Source: Rotaria macrura (taxonomy: Eukaryota; Rotifera; Eurotatoria; Philodinida; Philodinidae). Taken from it: a stretch of DNA of 64,000 nucleotides. The DNA is taken from assembly GCA_900239685.1 (NCBI GenBank), contig OENT01000037.1, positions 62,001-126,000 of the forward strand, given 5' to 3'. This document shows, in pieces, positions 12,614 through 24,604 of the stretch; positions within the stretch are counted from its first letter, which is position 1, and each line of letters starts with the position of its first letter. The notes under the pieces were generated by a model that ran no database searches, was not told the origin of the DNA, and saw only the letters and a list, made by a program, of their open reading frames with translations. A program made the position numbers and the translations under genes.

Positions 12614-13585
12614 CCTGATTCGTCCCCTTTTTAATTGCTCCAAACTCGAACCCAAAAATCCGATTCCCAATTCGTCCCCATTGTAGAAAATTTTGTGAAC
12701 GTATATTCCAAGTTCGTCCCCAGCAAAAATGTCTTCTTCGCTTAATTGAGTCCGGATTCATCCCCACTCTAGTTAACATTTGAATGTTCATTCTTCGCAC
12801 TATCTATATGTACAACTAGTGGCAATTAGATTGAATTCATTTCTTTTGGTAAATCCCGGTAGCCTATAAGAAAGATACATGTGATGAATAAGTATCTAGA
12901 AGTGACCAATCGGTATATTTTTACTATCCACATTTATTAGTTGTAAAAATATAGAAATATGCTTAGCTTTACTTCAACAAAACGGGCAGGCAAGCTGTTA
13001 AACTATAATGGTTTTCAATATACTCTCAAAACGTGAACGGAAAACAGTAGTAGAATGCCAGTGTGGTTCACGAAATTGCAAGAGTACACATTTTTTTTTG
13101 TCTCAAGATAAAGCTGTTATTGCTCGTGAACCAAATGAACGTATTCCATCTTGTTTATCTGATGGAAGTAAACTTATTATGGATCGAGCTCTCGGAAATA
13201 TGAAAAAACGAGCACGAGAAGAAACAACTACAAGTCCAAAAACATATGCTTAAGAAATCGTATTGGCTAGAGTTGCCAATCCAGGCACATAAACCGGTTT
13301 ATATTTTCCTACACTAGAAAGTGTTGACTTCACGCATTATTATCCTCGATCCCTGAATTCTCCTATACTTTCCAAAAATTTACATTAGAAATTCATGTTT
13401 CTTGAAATCAAGCGGCAATTAAAATAATAGGGGACCAATTTAGAGGGATGACCAATCTGGGAGGGACGAACATAGACAGAAGACGAAACTGGGAAGGGAG
13501 GAATCCGAAAAAAAATCAGCGGACGAATTCAGAATCAATTAAGGAGGGACGAGTTGATGGGGGACGTAATAGGGCATCAATCAGG
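12614..13585. mobile_element. Putative non-autonomous element with opposed ATTCGTCCCC arrays
   Basis: Four variants of a motif close to ATTCGTCCCC lie on the plus strand between about 12617 and 12766. About eight variants of the complementary GGGACGAAT motif lie at about 13432-13570. The two arrays are therefore inverted relative to each other and flank a central block with one short open frame. Possible terminal repeats are CCTGATT at 12614-12620 and AATCAGG at 13579-13585. No target-site duplication is evident. Arrays of short repeats near both ends are typical of DNA-transposon termini, but the family is not recognised. Confidence 0.45.
13008..13253 (+). CDS. Hypothetical 81-residue protein with a CxCxxxxC motif
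   Basis: An open frame with native-like codon use encodes 81 residues. It is basic (motifs KRERK and KKRAREE) and has CQCGSRNC at residues 17-24. That CxCx4C spacing is the pattern of post-SET zinc-binding segments, but no SET domain lies upstream, so this is at most a fragment or a chance match. It sits between the two opposed motif arrays of the putative element at 12614-13585 and may be cargo or a captured gene piece. No intron or promoter is visible. Function unknown. Confidence 0.3.
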   Translation: MVFNILSKRERKTVVECQCGSRNCKSTHFFLSQDKAVIAREPNERIPSCLSDGSKLIMDRALGNMKKRAREETTTSPKTYA

Positions 13586-14094
13586 TGTATGCCTTCAAGA
13601 ATACGAGAGCTATCGAAGTTTTTTCATTAGTTTACTTTGTTCGATTTAATCAAGAACAATCAAAGAACTAATATTATATGACGAAAAAAAATGCTGCATC
13701 TATAGTTAACGTCTTCATTAGCGATTGATTTCTTTGAATTTCTACGGGAATAATAACATCTACCTATGAAAAATATCAATGCAACTCAATAGATTGATTT
13801 TAAAATTTCACTACCTAACTTTTTTAAACGTGCCTTCAGGGGCGAGTTATGCTAGTGGTCAATGAACTATAATGATTTGGATTCATGTAAAAAATGTCAC
13901 CAGTAAGTGAAATGGAAGTCTACAAATATATTTCTGAATGATATGACTGTCAATTCCTGAAATCTTAATTCCGCATTGTATGACAATTAGAAAAGAGTAT
14001 TTCTATCATCGATCAATCATTATTCATATTGTAATTTTTTTTTTGCTAAACAACTATGGATAGCTTTCTTTTCATAATAATGGAACAATCTCCT
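13586..14094. other. No gene seen
   Basis: AT-rich sequence between the putative element and the repeated block beginning at 14095. Nothing recognisable is present. Together with 11341-13585 it forms the segment that is absent from the second copy across the N join. Confidence 0.5.
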
Positions 14095-14205
14095 AGACTG
14101 TGTGTGTTTGTGTACGTCTGTATGTCTCGTTTGTTGTTTCTTTCTTTGTTCTTTTGCAATAGTGTGATAAAGAATCTCTTTTTTTCTTTTTTTTTGTACG
14201 TTACA
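14095..14205 (+). repeat. Copy 1 of a 111-bp repeat ending at the scaffold N
   Basis: This block (starting AGACTGTGTGTGTTTGTGTA) is identical to 14515-14625. It abuts the ambiguous base at 14206. It is the overlap between two contigs that were joined without merging. Confidence 0.9.
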
Positions 14206-14206
14206 N
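14206..14206. other. Single ambiguous base: assembly join
   Basis: The only N in the window. It sits exactly between copy 1 of the 111-bp repeat and the 308-bp copy of the Ca2+-ATPase terminal exon, so it marks a scaffold or contig join and not a sequencing ambiguity in unique DNA. Confidence 0.85.
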
Positions 14207-14514
14207 TTAATCCAATCACTACAATAAACACAACTATGACTGATAATCATACATCATCGCCATCAACCTTTGAAGATACCCAACTTTAGATGATTAATAA
14301 GACAACACATACAATAAGCAACAGATGAATCAAAATAAATAAATACCTCGGCGGGCCCGTATCAATATCTATCTATCTATATATGCATATATTTCTATAT
14401 ATGTATATATTTATATTTATATATAGACGTTCTGAACTTTTTGGGCTTTTTAATCAATATCTACCCTTGTTTATTCTTCGTTGCTGTCTTATTCTCCCGA
14501 TTTTGTGCGCATTT
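14207..14514 (+). pseudogene. Second copy of the Ca2+-ATPase terminal exon end and 3' flank
   Basis: Identical to 11033-11340. It begins in the middle of the terminal exon (reading [11 protein letters not shown]... to the DTQL end and stop at 14287-14289), with no acceptor site or upstream exon. It cannot be an independent gene. Its continuation at 14515 differs from that of copy A, so it most likely comes from the alternative haplotype placed in series at an assembly join. Confidence 0.8.
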
Positions 14515-14625
14515 AGACTGTGTGTGTTTGTGTACGTCTGTATGTCTCGTTTGTTGTTTCTTTCTTTGTTCTTTTGCAATAGTGTGATAAAGAATCTCTT
14601 TTTTTCTTTTTTTTTGTACGTTACA
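14515..14625 (+). repeat. Copy 2 of the 111-bp repeat
   Basis: Identical to 14095-14205. Here it follows the 308-bp copy directly, which implies a version of the locus in which 11341-14094 (2754 bp) is missing. Confidence 0.9.
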
Positions 14626-17600
14626 AAATAATTTCTTTCATTTTATTTTCTCATCTTTTCTCGCTCTCTACAAAATCAGTCTGTCACAGTCAAGCGGTGC
14701 TATATATATATATATATTATATACTAAATAGATGGCAATTTCAAACAGAATGCGATATCCACAAAAAGCAAAAAAGATTCTACTTGAAAAGATAATGAAT
14801 ATGGATGATCTGAGTCGGGATACAATAAAAGAAAAATTACACCGAGTGATGATGACTGCCCATTTCGTTCTTCTTTATAGTACACCCTTTTGTCATTAGG
14901 CTAGATAGTTTTTCTTTCGGTCATTTTTTGTGGTTTCTCTATGTTTCTGTAACCTTTTTTTCTTTTGTGATGAAGATGAAGATGATGATGATGATCACAT
15001 CTGTAGTCAAACAATAATTATTATAAAAACAAAAACTAAAACCTAGCTTTTTTACAAAAACAAAACAACGCAACATTTAGTTCTTGCTGTATAATCATTA
15101 TCACTTGAATGCAAGGCCAGAATAATATATCATGCATTATTAATATTAACATGATTTGCTCCACGAATTACATAGAATGAAAGATAGCTCGTATACAACT
15201 AATTCATTTTTGCCTCATAAATTCATTCTAATCTATGTTCATCTTATATTCATAGATCGCCGTAGTCGACGCTTTCTGTCAGTCGCCTTCAAATGATCAA
15301 CCATTATTATTTATGATGCCGAAAGTTCCGCACTAAAACCTTTTTTCACTGATCTTGCAATATAAGCATAGTGAACTGATTCAAAACACCTATATTTCCT
15401 ATTATCCTTTTCACATTTGATGAAATCTTAAAGCTTCTTTCTATTCTCTATGTCTTCATTTAATTCATCGAATAAAATAAAATCAGAATAATTCGAGCTA
15501 TCAATGACCACTAGCAATGAAAATGCCACTTGATTACTCTTGTTTTTTTCTCCTACGTAGTAATTCTATTGAAGTACTCAAAGAAAAGAAAGTGCATCGT
15601 AGGCTTGTCTCAGTATCAAGATATCTGACATCTAATCCATAGATATATCTGTCATGTATGACGATCATCTTTTTGTGTCTTATCAAGATACAAGCATCCA
15701 TCTCTCTCATCAATCAAGTAGCGTTACTGTAAACCTCATGCATCATTAATATTAGTCTGACAATAACATTAGCTTTTCATGTGACAATACAAAATATCAG
15801 AGTATTTTTTCCAAAATATATCAATGAAACCATAACGGCATCAGTGATAAAGAATGTCAACATGGGTCTTCACTGATATTCGAACGGATGGAAAACAATG
15901 TCTTTGCAGAGCAAACCTAAGATGATGACAGTTTCAAAAAAGAGAAAAGTGACATTTTTTAAAAACTACTTCAATCGAATTTTTATTACAATTGTTCAAT
16001 TGAGCATTTGGATTTTACTGATGAATGATTTTGATTATAACATGAAGCGATGATTTGCATTCGTTTTGATCACAACAAATAGTTGAATTTAACGCGACGC
16101 AATATCAGAAGTATTAAATGATCATGACACTTTCCTAATATTAACTGATTGACTGTGCATGAAAGCATTTTTATGGTTATGTAGTTTTAGTTCGATCAGA
16201 TATGGATCACGGGATGAGCTTAGATTTCAAAATTCATCCATGCAAGCCTGTGAAAAATTATTAATGTCAGAATGATAATTGACAGAACGTCGCCGTTGTA
16301 TATGATGGATTGAAATAGAACAACTACTGGTCTTCAAAAATGAAATTCCATACGAAACTTTTGAAATTAAATAATACAAATTAGAATTGTAACTGTTGGT
16401 AATCATCGTAATATGTTGTTTCGAGAGCATTGAACAACTTGCAAATGGTGCGTTCAAGACGAAAATATAAGTTGTCGTCTATCATCGTATGAAATGAACG
16501 TAACGTCTTGTGTTGAAATTAGACTGACGTTTATTTGTGAAACTTGCCTGTTTTCACTTCATTGAAGATTCGATGTAAATCGTTAGTTATAAAGCAAAAG
16601 TTTGATTACCATGATTTTCTGTTTTCTAACAGTAAACTAATAGAAATATTGTTCGATTTCATACTATGACTCTGCGCAATCTTTAATTATGTTTTACCAA
16701 ATAGACGATGAAAGTCATCATTAAAAAGAACTGGAAGCTCATCAATATTTTTAAAATGTTTAAAATGACGTTCATGCGTATTTTGTCTTTTTCAGAAAAT
16801 TATTTTAATTATCTTTAGATTATACTGTGAGATGAATGTTAGTCATTTAAAATAGAATATAAAGGATTGTGAGCTACTTTTAGTTCAACAATGAAGTACC
16901 ATGTGAACTTTTATGTTTATATGAAATTTTCGTGTAATCATGTAATCATGAGTAGATCAAGCTTTCTCTCATATAATCATTAGATCTAAAAATATGATAA
17001 CAATAGCTACAAGGAGTATATAGCATTGCTGATCATGCTAATACATATCGAAGAGGATTTTATTTGAGCTCTTCGTGCTTTACAATAAAAAAAAGAAACG
17101 ACTTATTGAGAATTAGCTCGATTAGATGGAGAAATCAGAAAACCTCACAATTCTTATCGTGATTTTATTGCATGTTCCGATGAAAATAGACGCCATTCAT
17201 CGAATAAAAGAGATTTTGATTATATATTAGACAAATACACGAATATTTAAAACGAATGATATGCACTGAATTTCTCATCGTAAATAGAAGTTCGAATATT
17301 CTTGATCGATCTAAGAATTGTACTTGTATTCATTAAATTTGTTAAATTTTTCATTATCGAAATCTATTGTAAGTAAACAATTTTTTTGCAATAGAACATA
17401 AGTTTCAACAAAACATGAAGTATCTTTTTTAAATCGCCAATGAGTACAATAAAACATTTACAAGACATAGATATTACATGGATGCCATGTTTTGCTAGCA
17501 ACAAACTCTAACATATTGATAGTCATATTCATTAAATGTGACATTACATCTATAGTAAACAGAAGTCTTTGCCTTCTAAATATTTGAAAAGTAGTCAGCA

Positions 17601-20600
17601 GAAATCGAATCTGCATTCAACAGAATATGTATCGTTTCCGCATGCATCGACTGACAATACTGTTGCATATAATAAAGCGACAAGATGAACACCAACTATA
17701 TCAATACAACTATTTTTAGTCACTCAATTCTTCTTGATGTTTGCGGATTTCAAAACATACTCTATAATTAGAGAATATGAAATATTGATGTCATATGCAC
17801 GCTGATGTCTTAATATTGTTGACGTCAATGCAGTGAACGAATCTAGTGTTCATTTGACAATTAGTGAACGTACAACACAAAAACAACTAAAATTTGCTCA
17901 AGAACATGATAGAGTCTGATTCATTCTCATATGGCAAAATATTCGTTAGAGGCACAATCTAATTGACAAGTGTTACAAGAGTAAATACATGAAATATCAG
18001 TATATATGATGAAAGCAATAGAAACTACTTAGTTTTCTCAAATGTTCACGTTTTAGATCCTAGATATACATTCACCATCACGGGGTCTACATTACTTACA
18101 AACGTTAAAAAAAAGATACACAAAATCAATCCATAGATCTTCTACGTATACTCACTTGCTCGTATGATAATAATTTTTACCAATCAGTGTAGAACTTCTT
18201 CCTCTTTCGAATTGAACCATGGTTGTAGTTAACAGTTTTTATTAAACAAAATCTTGTGGATTTCAACTGTGATTTTGCTCTGGGCAATTAGCAAAATGGA
18301 ATCTATTCGTATCAAACAGTATTCATTTTGAAAAATAAAAGAACATTATCTCCATAGATACCTCCAAACTTTTTAGCCTACATTTTTTTGTCCCTACAAT
18401 TTTATATTCGTCATTAGTCTATTTTGTATACGTATACGTTGATCAAGTAGGAACTTACAGTCTCACTCTCCAATGACTAAAACTCTTTGATATGTCATAG
18501 ATTAGAGACGTTTCCTTAGTTTTGAAACGCCAAATCTCTTTTTGTGAACTATAAGGGTCTTTCAGAAGTTAATTTTTAGTAGAGATATTCAACATAAAAT
18601 AGGTTTTCTTTCGACAATATTGGGTTTCAAAAACTTTTTCGCATTATAAAAATCAATTGTAAGATCCTAACGTTCTATGATTTCGAAGTCGGGATAAAGC
18701 AGTGTCACAATGAAACTCGTGCGACTTCAGTTGTCACTGTAATCAAAGAGATTCATATCACAGGTGGTTAAGACTCATTCAGGTTCAAAACCGATTTTCA
18801 ATCGATTTCTGTTGATTATTATAATCTGAGTCAATTCAAACGGTGATTTCTAAACAATAAAATTTTGATCTTCAGATTAAGCCTTAGCTATAATAGAATA
18901 ACATTCAGTTTCCTAATGAATAGAGCAACTACAAGGTTAACCCATCGAATTTTCGATAAAAATTGATGTGTAAATGAATGATCATGTTAAATAACAGGCG
19001 GCTCAAAATTGTGTGTCGTACTTTGGTTGAAAGGAAAAATGTGGAAAGGAAAAAATTGAATGGAACAATGTTCAAACCAAAAACCATTGGAAAAACCCAT
19101 GTCTTCAGTGATTGGCTTCCTTTAAGCAACCACAGTTCACTACTGAATTTTACTTGTCGGGTGGAAGTTCATCATCTTTATATTTGCCCATTCATAAAGT
19201 TTCTTCAAGGAGAAGAAAGTCATTTTAACTACATCCGTATGCCATATAATATAGGATTAGTAGCGAGAAAAAAGTATTCAAGAATAATTGCAATATAACA
19301 CCGTACAGATAATCTCGATATAGGATATTATGATGGTCTTATAATTTCAATGAAATATTATTGGTCGTTGCAAAACGAAAAAATGACATTTTTCTCTCTT
19401 TTCTTTACCTCTTTGACTTCTACATAGTCTTTGTTGTAATGTTATATTTATTGCATACAATAAATAATGTGTCTAACTAGCTATAGTGTTTCAAATAATT
19501 TTCAATCCTTTTTCCCTTCGACATTTGTCACCTTCGTATTTTCGACGTTTTTCCCTATCAACATGTTTCATTTCGACGAAACCATGGCCAACCCGGAAAA
19601 TAAACTTTGATCATAGAGTTATTAAAATATTTCCATTATCAGTCTTTCATCGAAACACGTTTTTAATCAGAAAAGAGCACTTCAAGTTCTGTACGAAATA
19701 TGTACTTCCTTTTATTCACCGAATACGAATTCCTCTGTTCCATAAGATTAAATTTAGTCAGAGGTCGACTAATGTGTTCAAATTTAAAATTTTTCAGTCT
19801 ATTATTTTTCTCCATGTATACATTTTTTCTTTTTTGAATTGATCTTGTCCTATTTGTTGCATCCGTCCCCATAGAATGGCTAGCATGCATCCATCGCACA
19901 AACTATAATCTGATGGATTTATAGCGCTAGAAATCGTAGCTGAGTTAAATTTTCAAAATCAATGACAGAAAATAATCGGTCTGATATTTTGTATATTCTT
20001 GATGAATGAGAGGTGAGAAATCACTTTGTTAATATATTTACGTGCCTTCGAACCTTAAGTGGCTGAAATTCAAAGATATAGTGCTAGCAATTTTCTCCAT
20101 GCATCTAACAACACATCGTCGGTTTTAGTTGAAATTTCATCTTTTTATGAGCAGAATTTTCCTTATTTATCTGTATCGCATTCAATCTACTCTCAGTCAT
20201 TCTCAATATTGGATTCAATGGATGGATTCAAGAGAGACAATCTATCAATTGGAATGACTTGATAACGAAGATAACTTTCGAGAGACGAAATAAGAGTTTA
20301 CATTGAAAAGGAGCTTTCAATCAAAACATTATGTATTTTTGTAGCCCACTTGATTATTCTTTATCAACGAAAGAGAAGAAAACTGATTCGGTGGAAAAGC
20401 TTTAGTAATTTATGTAAAATTTCAAACGATATCTTTTGATTGAAAACCGACAATTCACTATCGATTCGACGATGTTCTTCCAATAATTAAAGGTACCCCT
20501 TCCCTCACTTTTTCGTGCGAAAATTCGACTCTGAATGACTGTACATATTGTATAATGATACTCTCAAGTGCTGCGTGCAGTCAGAAGAGACATCATTTGA

Positions 20601-21489
20601 CTCTCAAGAACTGATGATTTTAGAATTTCAGAATTCGGGAAAATTTCATTTTACAGTAATCATTCTGAAAAAATTTTTCTTACCGGTAAAGTATTGATTT
20701 TCTCAATTCTCCAGAGGTAATATCGGGCGTTTTCGTACTTGACTTTTCTGCTCGAATTCATAGCACTTGAAAACCTCAGAACCACAAGTCAAATCAAGAT
20801 CTTTGCTTGCAAATTGCTAGTAGTACATAAGAAAGAAAACTGGGTCAAATATTTTGTACAATTCTTAAATTAAACATTTAGAAATAGTCCTAGGTATTTG
20901 CAAAATACGTTTTTAGCCTAAATAGATCAATTTTCATGAGAGTCCTAATGTACAAAGATACAGGTCTTTAGCGACCCCGGATTTTCCAAAAATAATCCGT
21001 TAATATGAGAAAGTGTAAGAAAGCTCATATTATGCGGTATCCCTTGAATTTTCATTGTTTTGTTACATAGTTCTCCAATATGTTATTGTTACACTTCGTT
21101 TTTCTTTATACAGTTTATTTGATAAAATAAATCAATATTCTATCGAACAACGTATACGACGTATCAAATTGAACACCTGCTATACAAGTTTTTTCCTCTC
21201 GTACTATTCCTTCTCTAATGAATGTGTAAAAAAATTAGTTTCCATGTAATTGAAAAGAGATCTCAATATCCTATTGCCCATGAAACATTTATTGCAACAT
21301 CTTTCTAATTATTTTAGTGAAAATTGCTAATAGGTTCATTTCGGATCATTACCATAGGAAATAAGTTTCGCTAAAAAGCTAGTGATCTAGCTATATGATA
21401 TGTAAACAAGTATGTATGTCTATTGAAATAATAACAACAATTAATTCTATCCTTGATAGATTATCTGAAGGTAACAATAGTTTACCTCC
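14626..21489. other. Long gene-free tract
   Basis: Nearly 7 kb of AT-rich DNA with no coding sequence I can support on either strand. Short open frames (for example near 18978-19298 and 19486-19842) lack domains and coding-like composition. A TA microsatellite lies at about 14701-14722 and a GATGAA/GATGAT run at about 14972-14996. No tRNA or rRNA was recognised. Confidence 0.5.
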
Positions 21490-21796
21490 CAGGTCGAACA
21501 GAACGATCCGTAAACGGTCGTATACGATGAAAATACGGCCCATTACGGCGTCGTATTATCCCGTTTTAACATGGTCAGTAATACGGCCTTATGTTCTATA
21601 GAATACGATAATATTACGCTGTCTTTACGAAGGTTTTACGGCGTAATATACGTTGTTCGTGTACGGCCGTAATACGGGCAATGTTAAAACGCCATAATAC
21701 GGCTTAAAACGGTCGTTTAACCGTGGAATACGATGTTAAAACGACCGTTTACGATACTGTTACGGCTGTTTATGGTGGTCCGTTTTGATCAACCTG
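21490..21796. mobile_element. Foldback (MITE-like) element rich in TACGG motifs
   Basis: About 307 bp whose ends are imperfect inverted repeats following CAGGTYGAWCARAACGRWCC (16 of 20 positions match). The internal arms also pair: GTAAACGGTCGT near 21509 answers ACGACCGTTTAC near 21741, and CCCGTTTTAACATGG near 21560 answers ATGTTAAAACG near 21681. The block carries about ten TACGG/CCGTA motifs and is clearly richer in CpG than its surroundings. It has no coding capacity. The family is unknown and no clear target-site duplication is visible. Confidence 0.6.
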
Positions 21797-22089
21797 AGCC
21801 CTTTGATAAGTCTTTGATGGGAGTTATGAATTCGTTAGAGTATATGAATAATAGAAAGATGGAAAACACAAAAATTCAAGTCTGCAATACTATAGGATAT
21901 ATTTTGATAAGCATGTGTTCAATAATAGCTACATATTTTTGTGAAACTTGCGTACAGCGCCATCTGTTTTGAAATTCTTCATACGTTAAACAGCTAGAAG
22001 CCAATGATTAAAGAAAGAAAATTGATGTTTCATTCATAGTTGATCGTCACCTTTGTCTGTATTGAAATATTTCAGTAACAATTTGTAAC

Positions 22090-24604
22090 ATGTCGATGCG
22101 CAAGAGTATAGCACAAGAGCCTACAGGAACAATGTACGAGGAGCAAGAACGTCAAAAACAGCTTCGACTTAACCGAGAAGTGCGTGAGCCACAAGAACCT
22201 CGTCTTGAATGGATTTACACTGGTGATCGTGCGAAGTCCGACGATTATTTACTTGGAAAAAAATATGATGCTGATGCACCAACAGATATTATATCTGAAG
22301 ATAATACAACAACGTCAACAACTGATTTAGCTAATAAAATTCGTGAAGATCCACTATATTTAATTAAGAAGAAAGAAATCGAACAAAAAAAGAGGATTTT
22401 AGAAAATCCTGTTCGACTTAAACAGCTTAAAGAACTTTTAGAACGACAAGAATCTTCGTAAGTATTTCGGTGATCATTCTTTGCTAACTAGATGCAGATT
22501 TTGTTCATAAAAAAAGATTTTATTACAAAAGACATGCAATATTAGATATTCTTATCAAGTGTTAACCGATACTCAATTGTTACATGATCTCCATCCGTGT
22601 ACTAGCCTGTGCTCAAAATACAATCCGTGAATCTCTCTTGATTGAGAAGTATTTCTTATTGAATTAGTTCAATCATAGTTTCACAATGAAACATTCATCA
22701 ATGATGGATTATTATTGATTTGAAACGATTTGTGTCATAAAAAACCTAATGAGCGATGGATATCGCTAAGAAGGTTCTCATACATGATGCACTCTCTTGA
22801 ATGTCATGATGTATCGCAGAAGAAAAGATAGTGCAGACACTGAAAAGACTAAAAATGAAAAGTTTATGATCAAAACTGCAGATCTTGTTTCATTTACTCC
22901 AAGATTAAGATAAACTTGTGATAGAGATCTATGTTCTATAAACAACCGATCAAAGTCAGTCAATGCAATAATGTCTTTATCTCTATAATTATTTTAGTTG
23001 AATATCAGTTTTCTTCAAGCTAGCTGTAATATTTAAATTCATAAAAATTATCATCAAAGTTCATCAACTCTAGAATAATACACTCGGAGCATCGATTTAT
23101 GTTGGACATATTTATAGCGCATTCGAATCTGGACGAAGTATATGCTTCGAACTAGAGTTCTGAATCAGACTTCGCATGGGATGGGATGAGAAGAATGGTT
23201 TTCAAAAATTACTATTAATCAAAAAGAAATAAAAACCGTTTTCGATGGGATCCTATGAAAGAACGGTCGTATTATCTCATTCAAAACATGTTTTGTTACA
23301 TAATTAGCGTCTTTTATTATTTTATCATCTATTGACGAAATATTTTGACAATATCGAGACAATTTTCTGTTCTTTTCATTTATAAAAACGAAAAAGTATC
23401 GATTTCATTGTAACATACTCTGTGAAACAAAATCATGGGAGAGTAGACATACTTAGGTTTAAAATCTGAATCGAACATTTCAAAAAATTTGACTTAACGA
23501 GACATAGATAAGATACCAGCTCGTCCCATGTAACAGGCCATTTGGAGCTTGGCTTCGAACTCAAAACAAATGTATCATTTTATGGATTTTGTATCACTTT
23601 AAAAATTATGCTGAAAAACTATTCACGTAGAGCGATATTCATATTCTCATCAATGAACCCATGATCTTAGATCTATGAATCAGAAAACTAGAAATAATAA
23701 TACACGTTCCAAGTTCTTACAGTTTTTACGTTAATGACTAGTTGCATGAAACTCATTCTCGAGATAGAATCCATAATCCATTGCTTTACTGAAGCATTCG
23801 ACTTAGAGGACAGCAGCTAAATAAATTTTGATGTACTTCTTTCAAGCTCATTTTATTCATTTGATATTTTCTAATCTTAGACAATCATCATCGTCAGCAC
23901 GAAAACGAAAACACCATTCCCAGTCTCGATCACCAGAGCAACGTCGTCATCGTCCATCCCCACATCGACACGGAAATCGTTCATCTCCATCTTCCCGGCA
24001 TCATCATCATCATCATCACCGACGTAGTCCAGCAACTCGTCCTACTCCAGCACACCGTGAACATTCCCCACCTCGTCCTGGTTCATCGCGTCGTGAACGT
24101 AGTCCAGCAACTCGTCCTACTCCTTCACATCGTGACCGTTCTTCACCTCGTCCTGTTTCATCGCGTCGTGAACGTAGTCCAGCTACTCGTCCTACTCCAG
24201 CACACCGTGAACGCAGTCCAGCAACTCGTCCTACTCCTTCATATCGTGAACGTTCTCCACCTCGTCCTGTTTCATCGCGTCGGGAACGCACCCCTCCACA
24301 TTCAACAAAACAACGTCAACAGCATTCAAAAGAAGATCGAGATCGTCGTATACGTGAAATGCTAGTTGATGGAGTCATACGAACTGAGCAACGTCAACAA
24401 AATGTTCGTGCATATAAAGCACTCGATGAACAAGAAGAAAAACTGAATGAAATGATTAAAGAACGAGCAAAGAGAAAAAAAGACTTATCATCATCGGATG
24501 ATGAAGAACAAGATTTCATTCAACCTATGATGAAACAAATTGTTGATGATCCAAGTCTTAAACGAAGAGATCTTAAACATCATTATCATCATAAACGACG
24601 ATAA
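22090..24604 (+). CDS. CWC25: CWC25-like pre-mRNA splicing factor
   Basis: CWC25 family proteins act in the spliceosome at the first catalytic step. Two exons (22090-22457 and 23881-24604) join in phase and give 363 residues. The diagnostic central block is present: PRLEWIYTG, DDYLLGKKYD, and then LANKIREDPLYLIKKKEIEQ followed by NPVRLKQLKELLE, which corresponds to the conserved KIREDPLF...NPVKMKKIKELL block of the family. The second exon encodes a His run, 25-residue RSPATRPTP...SSRRE repeats, and a basic C-terminal half ending HHYHHKRR. The conserved N-terminal SWHPQT segment of CWC25 is absent: no upstream exon encoding it was found within about 600 bp. Either the protein is truncated, or the segment lies on a distant exon. 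The intron is 1423 bp. Confidence 0.8.
23999..24286 (+). repeat. Coding minisatellite: His run plus 75-bp repeats
   Basis: CAT/CAC codons at about 24000-24020 encode seven histidines. They are followed by 75-bp (25-residue) repeats at 24023-24097, 24098-24172 and 24212-24286, with a half unit of 39 bp at 24173-24211. All keep frame in the CWC25-like gene and encode Arg/Ser/Pro-rich repeats. The half unit shows that the array has changed length by recombination or slippage. Confidence 0.85.

Noticed and set aside
11341..14094. The 2754-bp haplotype-specific segment as one transposon
   Set aside because: Its edges show neither terminal inverted repeats nor a target-site duplication, so a deletion or assembly difference is equally likely.
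14056..14289. Open frame running across the N at 14206
   Set aside because: It crosses an assembly join and fuses non-coding repeat to a copy of the Ca2+-ATPase exon end; it is an artefact.
18978..19842. Open frames of 106 and 118 codons
   Set aside because: Translations are Phe/Lys/Arg-rich without domain structure, and no in-phase splice partners were found.
21490..21796. CRISPR-like array of TACGG repeats
   Set aside because: Repeats are too short and irregular with no uniform spacers, and the DNA is clearly eukaryotic.
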